A stretch of DNA of 64,000 bases from Variovorax sp. KBW07 (GTDB lineage Bacteria; Pseudomonadota; Gammaproteobacteria; Burkholderiales; Burkholderiaceae_C), in assembly GCF_003852515.1 (NCBI RefSeq), contig NZ_QAJK01000029.1:1-64000 (forward strand), in the 5' to 3' direction. A model generated the notes under the pieces. The model was not told where the DNA came from and ran no database searches. It was given only the letters and a program-made list of their open reading frames with translations. The translations under genes and the position numbers were made by a program. This document shows positions 44,805 to 54,135 of this stretch, piece by piece. How positions within the stretch are numbered: position 1 is the first letter of the stretch; every line of letters starts with the position of its first letter.

Positions 44805-45532
44805 AGCCCGTGCTCTTGCTGATTCCCGGCATGCTCAACACGGCCGCTGTCTGGCGGCCCGTCGCGGCGCTGCTGGAAGACCGCTTCGAGGTGCGCATCG
44901 CCGAGGTGCAGACGCAGGACAGCATCGCCGCCATGGCACGCGATGCCTGGGCCCGCGTGGCCGACGTGCCCGCGCACGTGCCGCTGGTGTTGTGCGGCTT
45001 TTCGATGGGCGGCTACACGGCCATCGAGATGGTCGCCGGCAAAGGGCCGCGACCGGTCGATGCGCTGGCGCTTGTCGATACGTCGGCAAGGCCCGAGTCC
45101 GCCGAAGGCGCGGCCGTGCGGCTGAAGACCATCGCCGCGATCGAGCGCGATTTCGACAAGGTCGTGGCGGGCATCGCGCAGTTCGGCGTGGACCCGTCGC
45201 GTGGTGCCGACGAGGGCTGGATGGGTGCGATGCGGGCGCTGCTGCGCGAGGTCGGGCCCGAGACGGCGATCCGCCAGAACCGCGCCATCAGCACGCGCGG
45301 CGACCACCGCGCCGCGCTCGCCGCGCTGCGCGTTCCCACGCTGGTGGTGTGCGGGCGCTCGGACCGCATCACGCCGCCCGAGCATTCGCAGGAGCTGGCG
45401 GCGCTGATCCCTTCGGCGCAGCTGGAGTGGATCGAGCAGGCGGGCCACATGACACCGATCGAGCAACCCGCGCGCGTCGCGGCCCTGGTTGCGGCGCTGG
45501 CCGGCCGCATGCAAGGAGACAAGGCACCATGA
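44801..45532 (+). CDS. alpha/beta hydrolase
   Basis: A 243-residue hydrolase with nucleophile S68 in CGFSMGGYTA, acid in CGRSDRITPPEH and base in QAGHMTPIEQP. No signal peptide. It overlaps the CoA ligase and the next gene by ATGA at both ends, so it is translationally coupled to the operon. It could hydrolyse an ester or a CoA thioester of the pathway. Confidence 0.88.
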   Translation: MKPVLLLIPGMLNTAAVWRPVAALLEDRFEVRIAEVQTQDSIAAMARDAWARVADVPAHVPLVLCGFSMGGYTAIEMVAGKGPRPVDALALVDTSARPESAEGAAVRLKTIAAIERDFDKVVAGIAQFGVDPSRGADEGWMGAMRALLREVGPETAIRQNRAISTRGDHRAALAALRVPTLVVCGRSDRITPPEHSQELAALIPSAQLEWIEQAGHMTPIEQPARVAALVAALAGRMQGDKAP

Positions 45533-46515
45533 ACAGACGCAACGCATTGCAGCAACTCGGCGCCCTGGCACTGGTGCCGGCGGTGCCCGCCGCGCAGGCG
45601 CAGGACCCGGCCGCTTTTCCCGACAAGCCGGTGCGCATCGTCGTGCCGTTCGCGCCCGGCAACACGCTCGACACCGCGCTGCGCCAGGTGGCCGAGGAGT
45701 TCCGCAAGAACACCGGGCACCCGCTGCTGATCGACAACAAGCCCGGTGGGGCCGGCATCATCGCCGCGCAGAACGTCATGGCCGCGCCGCCCGACGGCTA
45801 CACGCTGCTGCTGGCCAACACCAGCATGTTCACCGTCAACCCGCACACCTTCGCAAGGCTGCCCTACGACCCCGAGAAGAGCTTTCGCCCTGTGTCCAAC
45901 TTCCTGGGCGCGTCGATGGTCATGGCGGTCAACAACAGCGTGCCGGCCAACAACGTGAAGGAGTTCGCGGCGTGGGCCAAGGCGCGTCCGGGCAAGGTGT
46001 CGTTCGCTTCATTCACGGCGGGCAACTCGTCGCACTTCGCGGGCGTGATCCTGAACCAGCGCGCCGGCATCGACATGGTCCACGTGCCCTTCAACGGAAC
46101 GCCGCCCGCCGTGACCAACCTGGTCGGCGGGCAGGTCGATGCGGCCTTCCTGCCGTTGCTCGCGGTCAAGCCGCAGGTGGATGCAGGCAAGGTCAAGGTG
46201 CTGGCCGTGACCAGCCCCCGGCGCTCGCCGTTGATGCCGCAGATCGCCACCTTCGCGGAGCAGGGCTACCCCGATCTCGAAATCTATATCTGGGCTGCCA
46301 TTGCCGCGCCGGCGGGCACGCCCGACGCGGTGATCGGCCGGCTCAACACCGAGTTCGTGAAGATCCTCAAGTCGGCCGACCTCAAGGAGAAATGGCGCGC
46401 CATGGACTTCGAAACCCTGCCGTCCACGCCGCAGGAGTTCACCCGCTTCGCGCAAGCCGACTCGAAGCGCTGGGCCGAGGCCGTGAAGATTTCCGGCTTC
46501 AAGGCGAGCGAATGA
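45529..46515 (+). CDS. Bug/TctC family periplasmic solute-binding protein
   Basis: A 328-residue tripartite-tricarboxylate-type binding protein. A signal peptide (ALQQLGALALVPAVPAAQAQ) precedes the family start FPDKPVRIVVPFAPGNTLDT, then KPGGAGIIAAQNVMAAPPDG. Members bind carboxylates in the periplasm for TctAB or other importers. No TctA/B is nearby, as is usual for the many orphan copies in Burkholderiales. In this operon it probably senses or delivers the pathway's acid. Confidence 0.93.
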   Translation: MNRRNALQQLGALALVPAVPAAQAQDPAAFPDKPVRIVVPFAPGNTLDTALRQVAEEFRKNTGHPLLIDNKPGGAGIIAAQNVMAAPPDGYTLLLANTSMFTVNPHTFARLPYDPEKSFRPVSNFLGASMVMAVNNSVPANNVKEFAAWAKARPGKVSFASFTAGNSSHFAGVILNQRAGIDMVHVPFNGTPPAVTNLVGGQVDAAFLPLLAVKPQVDAGKVKVLAVTSPRRSPLMPQIATFAEQGYPDLEIYIWAAIAAPAGTPDAVIGRLNTEFVKILKSADLKEKWRAMDFETLPSTPQEFTRFAQADSKRWAEAVKISGFKASE

Positions 46516-47564
46516 TGCTGCGCCCGTCCTTTCCTCATTCACCCTCCAACCCCGAGCCTTCCATGGACAGATCCCACGCCCCGTTCGCATTGCGCCTGCC
46601 GGTTTTCGCCGCGCCCATGTTCCTGATTTCTGGCCCGGAGCTGGTGCTGGCCGCGTGCAAGGCCGGCATCGTCGGCGCGTTCCCCACGCCCAATGCGCGA
46701 CCGGTCGAGATGCTCGACAGCTGGATGCGCGAGATCACCGAGGGCCTGGCCCGTGCGCGCGACGAGCAGCCCGCATCGACCATCGGTCCCTGGTGCGCCA
46801 ACCTCGTCACGCACTCGTCGAACACGCGGCTGGCCGAAGACCTCGAACTGGTCGCCAGGTACAAGCCGCCGGTGGTCGTTACCGCGTTGGGCAGCCCCAA
46901 GCCGGTCATCGACATCGTCCACCGCTACGGCGGCAAAGTATTTGCCGACGTCATCAACATCCAGCTGGCCCGGAAGGCCGTGGCGGCCGGCGCCGACGGG
47001 CTGGCCTGCGTGTCGGCCGGCGCGGGCGGGCACACCGGCTTCCTCTCGCCCTTTGCCTTCGTCAGCGCGGTGCGCGAGTTCTTCGACGGCTACGTGGTCA
47101 CGGGCGGGGGCATCAGCGACGGCTGGGGCGTGGCGGGCGCCATCGCATCCGGGGCCGACTTCGTCTACATGGGCACGCGCTTCATCCCGGTGGCCGAGAG
47201 CATGGCGCCGCATGCCTACAAGCAGATGCTGGTCGACAGCACCGTCGACGACCTGGTCGTGAGCGCGGGCATCACCGGAACGCCGGCCAGCTGGCTCAAG
47301 CCATCGCTGCGCGCCAACGGACTCGATCCCGACAACATGCCGGCGGCGCCCGACCGGCAGTACGACAGCAGCCAGTCGATGGCGGCCAGGCGATGGAAAG
47401 ATGTGTGGGCGGCCGGGCAGGGCGTCGGCGCGATTCGCCAGGTGGAGACCGTGGCCGTCGTGGTGGACCGCCTTGAAAGCGAGTACGCCCAGGCCTGCGC
47501 GCGTCTTGCGGGCCTGGCGGGCCTTGCGGGCATGGCTCGCGCACCGGTGCCCGCCATGCCGTGA
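46512..47564 (+). CDS. nitronate monooxygenase-like flavoprotein
   Basis: A 350-residue FMN-dependent TIM-barrel enzyme of the nitronate monooxygenase/2-nitropropane dioxygenase family. It shows LRLPVFAAPMFLISGPELV, the substrate/flavin motifs VSAGAGGHTG, GGGISDGWGVAGAIASGADF and YMGTRFI. The ATG at 46512 overlaps the previous stop and is preceded by AAGG; ATG 46563 is an alternative. It is the last gene of the overlapping series and may oxidise an unsaturated or nitro-type intermediate. Confidence 0.86.
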   Translation: MMLRPSFPHSPSNPEPSMDRSHAPFALRLPVFAAPMFLISGPELVLAACKAGIVGAFPTPNARPVEMLDSWMREITEGLARARDEQPASTIGPWCANLVTHSSNTRLAEDLELVARYKPPVVVTALGSPKPVIDIVHRYGGKVFADVINIQLARKAVAAGADGLACVSAGAGGHTGFLSPFAFVSAVREFFDGYVVTGGGISDGWGVAGAIASGADFVYMGTRFIPVAESMAPHAYKQMLVDSTVDDLVVSAGITGTPASWLKPSLRANGLDPDNMPAAPDRQYDSSQSMAARRWKDVWAAGQGVGAIRQVETVAVVVDRLESEYAQACARLAGLAGLAGMARAPVPAMP

Positions 47565-47606
47565 GGCGCTGGGGGGCGTTTAGCATGACGGACCTGGATT
47601 TCCTTC

Positions 47607-48533
47607 ATGCCTCCCATTCCCGATCTCGACCTCACCCGTGATGCGCTGTCTACCAGCACGCTGAGCCACGGCCTCCACCTGATGGGCGACCGCTGGACGG
47701 TGGCGGTGATTCTTGGCGCCTTTCTCGGCGTGCGCCGCTTTGACGAATGGCAGTCGCGCCTGGGCATTCCGCGGCAGACCCTGACGGAACGCCTGAAGGC
47801 GCTGACCGATCTGGGCCTGCTGCGCGCGCGACCGTACCAGGAGCGCCCGCCGCGGTACGACTATCACCTCACGCGGCAGGGACTGCAGCTCTACAACCAC
47901 GTGCTCATGATGTGGGCCTGGGAGCGGCGTTGGGGTTCACGCAGCCTGCAACTGCCGCAGCGCCTTGTTCACGCCACCTGCGGACATGCCTTCGTGCCCC
48001 GCATGAGTTGTTCGGCCTGCGGCGAAAAGGTCGGCATCCGCGATCTCACGTTCACGCTGAAAGTGAACGAGGCCCTGCGGGCCGTGCCGTCATCGCGCCA
48101 GCGCGCCGCAAGGTTGTCGCCGGAAGAGGGCACGCAGATGGGGCTGGGCCTGCGCGTGGACCGCTGGACGCTGCTCATCATTTCGGCCGTGTTCCTCGGC
48201 TGCCATTACTTCGACCAGCTCAGCCATGTGCTGGGCATCGGCAGCAGCGTGCTCACGCGCCGGCTCGCGGGCATGGTCGACTCGGGGCTCCTGCTGTGCC
48301 AGGCCGACCTCAACGATGCGCGGCGCAAGATCTACCGCCTCACGCCCGCGAGCCATGACCTGTTCGGCTACATCATCTGTTTTTCCAGCTGGGCCAGCCG
48401 GCACCACTTCAACGAGCCCAGCTCGATCCGGCCGGTCCACAAGGGCTGCGGCCAGCCCTTCGTGCCCCAGGTGATCTGCAGCCATTGCGATGAAGCACTG
48501 CAGCCCTGGGAGGTCGTGGCCGAAGGCGCTTGA
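47607..48533 (+). CDS. tandem HxlR-family winged-helix regulator
   Basis: A 308-residue protein made of two HxlR domains in one chain. Domain 1 is about residues 15-115 (GDRWTVAVILGAFLGVRRFD), domain 2 about 175-270 (VDRWTLLIISAVFLGCHYFD). Each is followed by a C-G-x-x-F-V-P-x-x-x-C-x-x-C knuckle (C125/C135/C138 and C281/C291/C294), which could bind zinc or sense redox state. Typical HxlR proteins have one domain of about 110 residues and work as dimers. It sits 42 bp after the catabolic operon and is the likely local repressor. Confidence 0.88.
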   Translation: MPPIPDLDLTRDALSTSTLSHGLHLMGDRWTVAVILGAFLGVRRFDEWQSRLGIPRQTLTERLKALTDLGLLRARPYQERPPRYDYHLTRQGLQLYNHVLMMWAWERRWGSRSLQLPQRLVHATCGHAFVPRMSCSACGEKVGIRDLTFTLKVNEALRAVPSSRQRAARLSPEEGTQMGLGLRVDRWTLLIISAVFLGCHYFDQLSHVLGIGSSVLTRRLAGMVDSGLLLCQADLNDARRKIYRLTPASHDLFGYIICFSSWASRHHFNEPSSIRPVHKGCGQPFVPQVICSHCDEALQPWEVVAEGA

Positions 48534-48556
48534 GGCGCGCGAGTGCTTGCGATCGA

Positions 48557-49123
48557 TCAGCGCGCCCGGTCCGCCACCGGTCGCACCGCGTAGGCAGATT
48601 CGGCCGCCTCGTTGATGCCGACCCAGGCGTTGCCGAAGTTCACGGCATAGAAGTGCTGGTCGGCCTCGCTGCCGGAACCAGACCAGAACTTGACCGGCGG
48701 CGTGTCGGGGAAATTCGCGGCGTCGATGGTGGGTATGGTCGCTTCGCCCGCGCACCAACGCGGCACGGTGACAGGGGCCTGTTCGGGGCTCAGCGCGAGC
48801 GTGAAGGTTTCGCCCACGAAGCCATGGTCGCAGCGGCGCAGGGCGGCCAGTTCCACGATGGTCGGCAGCCGCCATTGAGCGATGCCTTCGTGGCCCCGCG
48901 CGTTGAGCGCCTCGACGCGCTCCTGGGCGGTCATCAGGTCCAGGGTCTCGGCCTCGCCGGCACAGCGTCCGTCCTGCCAGGTCTGGCCGAGGGCGCAGCG
49001 CAGCCACCGCAAGCCGGTTGCGGTATCGGTTGCGACGGCCGTCGCTGCGGGGAGGGCCTTCGTTGGCGTGGCCTGTTCATCGCAACCGCCGAGCAGCGAC
49101 AAGGCCGCCAGGGCAATCGCCAT
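48557..49123 (-). CDS. DUF1566-type lipoprotein
   Basis: A 188-residue lipoprotein: a hydrophobic start MAIALAALSLLGGC with the lipobox cysteine at residue 14. The domain that follows is of the Lcl/DUF1566 type (ATGLRWLRCALGQTWQ, then WRLPTIVELAAL, and FWSGSGSEADQHFYAVNFG). The frame stays open upstream to 49414, and a slightly earlier start would add positive charges before the hydrophobic stretch, so the start is uncertain. The role at the cell envelope is unknown. Confidence 0.75.
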   Translation of the reverse strand: MAIALAALSLLGGCDEQATPTKALPAATAVATDTATGLRWLRCALGQTWQDGRCAGEAETLDLMTAQERVEALNARGHEGIAQWRLPTIVELAALRRCDHGFVGETFTLALSPEQAPVTVPRWCAGEATIPTIDAANFPDTPPVKFWSGSGSEADQHFYAVNFGNAWVGINEAAESAYAVRPVADRAR

Positions 49124-49355
49124 CGCTTTGAAGCGGGGCTGCGATCTCGTTGAAAACTGGGTGAAGTGGGCGCGCGTGGCGCCGCCGTTGACTGTCAAAT
49201 CATGGACTCCCGTTGGAACCTTCAGGTTCGAGAAAAACACGTGCCGCGAAAGCGGTTTCGCAGGCGTGAACCAAGCGAGCATAGCTTCGGGCGTGCCTGC
49301 TTCCCCGGCTCCAGGGCGGAGGCAGCCAGCGCTGTACGCGCAGGCGGCGATCAGC

Positions 49356-50315
49356 CTAGGCCGGCCGATCTGATGGCGACACGCTCTTGCCGCGCCTGGC
49401 AGGTTCCACTGCAAACTGCGAAGAGTGCGCCCCCACGCGAGTCGCGATGAACTCGATGAACGCCTTCACCGCCAGCGATACATGGCGCCTGGTCGGATAG
49501 ACCACATACAAGCCAAGCTCGGTCGCATGCCAATCGCCTAGCAGCCGCGCAAGACGGCCCTCGGCCAGGTCCCTGGCCACGACGAAATCCGGAAGAAGCG
49601 CGACCCCCATGCCCGCCAGGGCCAGTTCGCGCAACGCCAGGCTGTTGTTGGCGTGCATCGATCCACGGACCGCCACGGCATTCCACTCAGGCGCTTCGGC
49701 GCAGCGCAAACGCCAGGTGCCCGGCGTCTTGCTCAGCGTATAGATCAGGCACTCGTGCGCCTGCAGGTCGCCGGGCAGCAGCGGTGCCGTGCGCCTTGCC
49801 AGATAGGCCGGCGAGGCAACCACGCAATGAGCGACCGTCGCCAGCTTTCTCGCGACGAGCGATGAAGTATCGAGATCCGCAATCCGGATCGCCAGGTCGA
49901 CGCCTTCGCGCAGCAGGTCGACTTGCCGGTCTTCCAGGCGCACGTCGAGCTCGAGCTTGGGGTACCGCAACTTGAGCGCAGGCAGGGCAGGGAAGATGTG
50001 CGTCAGCCCGAAACTCATGGGCACGCTGATGACGAGGCGGCCGCTCGGCTCGTCGCGCAGCTGGCTGATTTCGCGTTCGGCGTCTCGCATCTGCGACATC
50101 GCGCGCTCGGCCCGCTCGTAGAACAGCTTGCCCGCATCCGTCAACGCCAGCCTGCGCGTCGTCCGATGCAACAGGCGGGTTTCGAGCCGGGCTTCGAGCG
50201 CACCGATGCGCCTGCTGACCACCGACCTGGCGACGTCCAGCGTGTCCGCCGCCGCCGTGAACGAGCCAGCGTCCACCACCGCGACAAAGGTTGCGATCGC
50301 TGTGAAATGTTCCAT
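49356..50315 (-). CDS. LysR family transcriptional regulator
   Basis: A 319-residue LysR regulator. The N-terminal helix-turn-helix spans residues 1-60 (MEHFTAIATFVAVVDAGSF and LDVARSVVSRRIGALE). An effector domain runs from about residue 90. The start at 50315 gives the usual N-terminus. It is divergent from the exported hydrolase gene (174 bp between starts) and likely controls it. Confidence 0.93.
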   Translation of the reverse strand: MEHFTAIATFVAVVDAGSFTAAADTLDVARSVVSRRIGALEARLETRLLHRTTRRLALTDAGKLFYERAERAMSQMRDAEREISQLRDEPSGRLVISVPMSFGLTHIFPALPALKLRYPKLELDVRLEDRQVDLLREGVDLAIRIADLDTSSLVARKLATVAHCVVASPAYLARRTAPLLPGDLQAHECLIYTLSKTPGTWRLRCAEAPEWNAVAVRGSMHANNSLALRELALAGMGVALLPDFVVARDLAEGRLARLLGDWHATELGLYVVYPTRRHVSLAVKAFIEFIATRVGAHSSQFAVEPARRGKSVSPSDRPA

Positions 50316-50489
50316 GTGCTGTCCGAGTATGAAGTCGATCAAGCGGGGGCTCGACCGCGGATTGGTGCCCTGCATCGAACAATCTGTTCGCACCAGCCGG
50401 GCTGATCTTTGCGCCGTGAATTTCTAGAGTCGAAAGCTCGCGATCAAGCGATTGCTTGCGCGTTTTCTGTCTTCAACACCGAGGTTCGA

Positions 50490-51215
50490 ATGTTTCAAAG
50501 ATCATCTCTTCTGCGGCGTCTTGCTGCCGCCGCTGTATTTTTGTCCGCTGCCGTGTGCGCCGTTGCTGCGGATTCGCCGGCCCGGATGCCCAAGCCCGTC
50601 TACGACCAGCTGACGCCTGAAAACAGCATTCTGCTTTTGGTGGACTACCAGCCCCAGTATGCTTTTGCCACGCAGTCGATCGGCATCGATGCCCTGCTCA
50701 ACAATGCAGCCGGACTCGCCAAGGCCGCACAGGTTTTCAAGGTGCCCACGATCATCACGACGATCACCGCGCAAGCCTACGGCGGCCCCACATTTCCGCA
50801 GGTGCAGGCCGCCGCGCCCAAGGTGACGCCCATCGACCGCACGCCGATCAACGCCTGGCAAGACCCGCGAATCGCCGAACAGATCAGGAAGAGCGGCCGG
50901 AAAAAGCTGATCATCGCGGGGCTCTGGACGGACAACTGCGTCATGCTGCCGGCCCTGTCGGCGCTTGCCGAAGGCTTCGAGGTTTACGTTGTCACCGATG
51001 CGAGCGGAGACTCCGATGCCGCATCGCACGAGCGCGCCGTCCAGCGGCTGGTGCAGGCAGGTGCGGTCCCGATCACCTGGCTGCCCGTGATGCTCGAGTG
51101 GCAGGCCGACTGGACCCGCGCCGAGACAGCCGGCCCCGTCGGCAAGATCATCTCGGAGCACGCAGGCGCGATGTCCATCGGCGCGTTCTACCTGCAGTCG
51201 CTGAAGAAACGCTAA
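50490..51215 (+). CDS. exported isochorismatase-like (YcaC-type) cysteine hydrolase
   Basis: A 241-residue hydrolase with an N-terminal signal peptide (LRRLAAAAVFLSAAVCAVA, cleaved after AVAA). The triad includes D52 (LLVDYQPQ) and C150 (GLWTDNCVMLPAL). The TPINAW segment near residues 118-123 is typical of the YcaC subgroup. Most relatives are cytoplasmic, so export is unusual. A GAGG site lies 5 nt before the ATG. The divergent LysR gene is the probable regulator; the substrate is unknown. Confidence 0.87.
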   Translation: MFQRSSLLRRLAAAAVFLSAAVCAVAADSPARMPKPVYDQLTPENSILLLVDYQPQYAFATQSIGIDALLNNAAGLAKAAQVFKVPTIITTITAQAYGGPTFPQVQAAAPKVTPIDRTPINAWQDPRIAEQIRKSGRKKLIIAGLWTDNCVMLPALSALAEGFEVYVVTDASGDSDAASHERAVQRLVQAGAVPITWLPVMLEWQADWTRAETAGPVGKIISEHAGAMSIGAFYLQSLKKR

Positions 51216-51224
51216 AGGCTGCGC

Positions 51225-51845
51225 TCAGCCCTTCCTGCAGATCACGTTGATGAAGGGAAGGGCGCTGCCACCGTGCGTCGGCTCGTCGATCTCCGAAACT
51301 TCGAGCAGACCGTACGGGCCGAACTCCCGCTCGACCGAGGCCGCGTCGTAGAAGAACATCGACAGGCCGGGCGCTCTCTCGTACCAGTCGTCGCCCAGCC
51401 TGGCTCCCTGGCCATGCATCGGGGCCTTCTTCGAGATAAGCGTGAAGATCATGTGCCCGCCGGGCGAGAGCTGGCGGTAGCAGTCCTGGATGAGCTTGGC
51501 GCGCCCGTTGGCGTCCAGCAGGTAGATGAGCCCGTAGCAGAAGATGCCGTCGTACTGCCGGTTGTCGAACGGCATGTCCGCCACCGAGCCGTGGTGGATG
51601 GGAATTTCAAGGCCGAGCTGCGACCGGGCCAGCGCGATGGCCGTGTCGGAGATCTCGATGCCCGTGACCGACATGCCTCGGTCGAGAAACGCCTTTGCGT
51701 TCCGGCCGTACCCCACGCCAGGTATCAAGACATTCCTGACGCCCGTTCGGGCGAAGAAGTCCCGCGCGACGATGGCGGAGGCGGTGGGCTCGAAGCCCCA
51801 CATCAGCTGTTTTTCGTTGAAGGCGTTTTCCCAGAATTCGGTCAT
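51225..51845 (-). CDS. class I SAM-dependent methyltransferase
   Basis: A 206-residue methyltransferase. The SAM motif [19 protein letters not shown] (about residues 39-57) and acidic residue in VTGIEIS are present, with [20 protein letters not shown] further on. It resembles the small-molecule/thiopurine-like methyltransferases. The ATG at 51845 was chosen because an in-frame ATG at 51878 lies inside a perfect palindrome and has no ribosome binding site. The palindrome probably lies in its promoter. Confidence 0.82.
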   Translation of the reverse strand: MTEFWENAFNEKQLMWGFEPTASAIVARDFFARTGVRNVLIPGVGYGRNAKAFLDRGMSVTGIEISDTAIALARSQLGLEIPIHHGSVADMPFDNRQYDGIFCYGLIYLLDANGRAKLIQDCYRQLSPGGHMIFTLISKKAPMHGQGARLGDDWYERAPGLSMFFYDAASVEREFGPYGLLEVSEIDEPTHGGSALPFINVICRKG

Positions 51846-51876
51846 GCGGGGCTCTTGAGCAGCCGGTTTGATTGTC

Positions 51877-51897
51877 ATGCAACATATGATGTTGCAT
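51877..51897. promoter_or_regulatory. perfect palindrome upstream of the methyltransferase gene
   Basis: Arms ATGCAACAT and ATGTTGCAT flank a central ATG (9-bp perfect arms, 3-bp spacer). A second short dyad TGACA-AAAA-TGTCA lies at 51900-51913. Both sit between the orphan livM stop codon (51940) and the methyltransferase start, on the promoter side. This looks like an operator for a dimeric repressor. Confidence 0.7.
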
Positions 51898-51939
51898 GAT
51901 GACAAAAATGTCAACCGTGCGGGCGGCGGGCGCCCCCCG

Positions 51940-53067
51940 CTACCGCCCGCGAAGCGACTTGCCGTGCTCCGGCATGGGCCACAACCCATGCGGGCGCGCC
52001 AGCATGGTGACGATCATGGCCAGCGAGATGAGCAGGGGCCGCAAGATCCCCGCGTCGAGCCGGCCATCGGTGATCTCCTGCAGCGGACCGGCTACGTAGC
52101 GAAGGGCCTCCGGCAACGCGGTCAGGAGCAACGCGCCAAGAATCACGCCCGGGATGTGCCCGATGCCGCCGAACACCACCATCGCAAGGATGATCACCGA
52201 CTCCTGAAGGCCGAACGCCTCCGGCGAAACGAAGCCCTGGAACGCACCGAACATGGCCCCGGAAACGCCTCCGAAGCTGGCGCCGATGCCGAACGCCAGG
52301 AGCTTCATGTTCCGTGAGTTGATGCCCATGGCCTGCGCCACGACCTCGTCGTCGCGAATGGCCATCCAGGCACGGCCGATTCGCGAATGCTGCAGCCGGT
52401 GGCAGATCGTCACGGTGAGCAGCACGAGCGCCAGGAACAGGTAGTAGTACAGGGTGACCGAAGCGATCTGAAAGTCGCCGAGCGACAAGGGCTTGCCCAG
52501 GTCCAGCCCGAAGAAGTTGATCGAATCGGTGGGGCCCATGCCTTTTGCGCCGTTCGTGATGTTGATGGGATGACTGAAGTTGACGATGAGCAGGCGGACG
52601 ATTTCGCCGAAGCCCAGCGTCACGATGGCCAGGTAGTCGCCGCGAAGCTTCAGGGTGGGCGCACCGAACAGCGTTCCCAGCAACGCGGCGAGCAGTGCGC
52701 CAAGCGGGATCGTGATCCACCACGGCGTGTGCAGGCCCAGGGGAAACATCGCGGCGATCCAGGCAAAGTTGTCGACCAGGTGAGGCGAGGTCAGCAGCGC
52801 GAACATGTAGGCACCGAGCGCATAGAAAGCCACGTAGCCGAGGTCGAGCAGGCCCGCATGGCCCACCACGACGTTCGCACCCAGCGCCAGCATGATGTAC
52901 AGGAGGCAGGTGTCGGCCGTTCGAACCCAATGCGTGCCCGCCGACTGCAGCAGCAGGGGCAGCAACAGGAGCCCGACCAGCGCTGCGTATTTGAACGCCA
53001 CGCGACGGCGATCCGTTCGGGGCCGGGCATCGCTTGGGTTTGCCATCGGCGAGTCTGAAATCTCCAT
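51940..53067 (-). CDS. livM: branched-chain amino acid ABC permease LivM (orphan)
   Basis: A 375-residue LivM-type permease with about ten hydrophobic segments and the family motifs [38 protein letters not shown] and the coupling loop [20 protein letters not shown]. No livH, ATPases or binding protein are adjacent, so it must use partners from elsewhere or be left over. The start could also be the ATG 7 codons downstream (53046). It is divergent from a LysR gene. Confidence 0.9.
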   Translation of the reverse strand: MEISDSPMANPSDARPRTDRRRVAFKYAALVGLLLLPLLLQSAGTHWVRTADTCLLYIMLALGANVVVGHAGLLDLGYVAFYALGAYMFALLTSPHLVDNFAWIAAMFPLGLHTPWWITIPLGALLAALLGTLFGAPTLKLRGDYLAIVTLGFGEIVRLLIVNFSHPINITNGAKGMGPTDSINFFGLDLGKPLSLGDFQIASVTLYYYLFLALVLLTVTICHRLQHSRIGRAWMAIRDDEVVAQAMGINSRNMKLLAFGIGASFGGVSGAMFGAFQGFVSPEAFGLQESVIILAMVVFGGIGHIPGVILGALLLTALPEALRYVAGPLQEITDGRLDAGILRPLLISLAMIVTMLARPHGLWPMPEHGKSLRGR

Positions 53068-53208
53068 TGCCGCGAGGCCCCTTTGTGTCGATCGTCTTGT
53101 TTGTCTTATTCGGTACGGCCAACGTTAGACTGGCGCGAATCGCCTGGAAAGAGATGGCAGTTCCGTTTGAAGCGGAACAAAACGCCGCAATGAAAGAGGT
53201 ATATCCGG

Positions 53209-54135
53209 ATGGACAAACTCAGCGGCCTGCTGGCCTTCGTGAAGGCGGCTGACCTTGGCAGCTTCGTTGCGGCGGGCCGGGCACTGGAGCTGTCGGCCTC
53301 CGCGATCGGCAAGGGCGTGGCCCGCCTCGAGCAGGAGATGGGTGTGCGTCTCTTGCAGCGCAGCACCCGGCGCATTCAACTCACCGAGGAAGGGCGGCTG
53401 TTCCACGAGCGTTGCCGCCGAATACTGGAAGACCTCGACGATGCGCAGGCCATGCTGTCGCACGTGCGCGAGGCGCCGCGTGGCAGGCTGCGGGTCAGCG
53501 CGCCGATCGTCGGCCACCATTTCCTGTTGCCGGTAATTCCGGGTTTCGTGGCGCTGTACCCGGAGGTTGAACTCGACATCAATTTCACCGACCGCACGGT
53601 GGACCTGATCGACGAAAGCATCGACGTCGCGATCCGCAGCGGAAACTTGCCCGACTCCCGGCTGGTCTCCAGGCCACTGAACCCTTTTCGGCTGATGCTG
53701 TGCGCCTCGCCGGGCTACCTGGCGCGGCACGGCACGCCACGTGTCGCGAGCGACCTGGAGCGGCACGCGACGATCCGCTTTCGGCACCCGAATTCCGGAA
53801 AGCTGCTCGAGTGGCCGATGCTGCGGTCCGCTCCCGATATCGAGGGGCGTCTTCGCACGGTCCTCGCATGCAACAACATGGAGGCGGTGCTTGGCGCCAC
53901 GTTGCGCGGGCTGGGCATCGCCTGCATGCCCGACTTTCTTGCGCGCGAGATGCTCGCCGAGGGCCGGCTTGCCGGCGTGCTCGACAAGGAACTCGCCGCG
54001 GGCGGCGAGTTCAAGGCGCTGTGGCCGTCAAGCCGGCATCTGTCGCCCAAGGTCCGCGTGTTCGTGGACCACCTGTGCAGGCACCTGTCCGAGCAGGCAA
54101 GTGATCGATCCGGCGCGCCGGTGGCGGCCGGTTGA
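53209..54135 (+). CDS. LysR family transcriptional regulator
   Basis: A 308-residue LysR regulator: the helix-turn-helix at residues 1-60 (MDKLSGLLAFVKAADLGSF, then LELSASAIGKGVARLE), the LQRSTRRIQLTEEG hinge and an effector domain from about residue 88. The 141-bp region shared with the divergent livM gene suggests it regulates that gene, although the following signalling genes are also possible targets. Confidence 0.93.
   Translation: MDKLSGLLAFVKAADLGSFVAAGRALELSASAIGKGVARLEQEMGVRLLQRSTRRIQLTEEGRLFHERCRRILEDLDDAQAMLSHVREAPRGRLRVSAPIVGHHFLLPVIPGFVALYPEVELDINFTDRTVDLIDESIDVAIRSGNLPDSRLVSRPLNPFRLMLCASPGYLARHGTPRVASDLERHATIRFRHPNSGKLLEWPMLRSAPDIEGRLRTVLACNNMEAVLGATLRGLGIACMPDFLAREMLAEGRLAGVLDKELAAGGEFKALWPSSRHLSPKVRVFVDHLCRHLSEQASDRSGAPVAAG

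Noticed and set aside
46539-47213. Minus-strand open frame opposite the nitronate-monooxygenase-like gene
   Set aside because: Composition-driven shadow without motifs.
51846-51878. Earlier methyltransferase start at 51878
   Set aside because: The ATG lies inside the palindrome and lacks a ribosome binding site; the start at 51845 fits better, although not with certainty.
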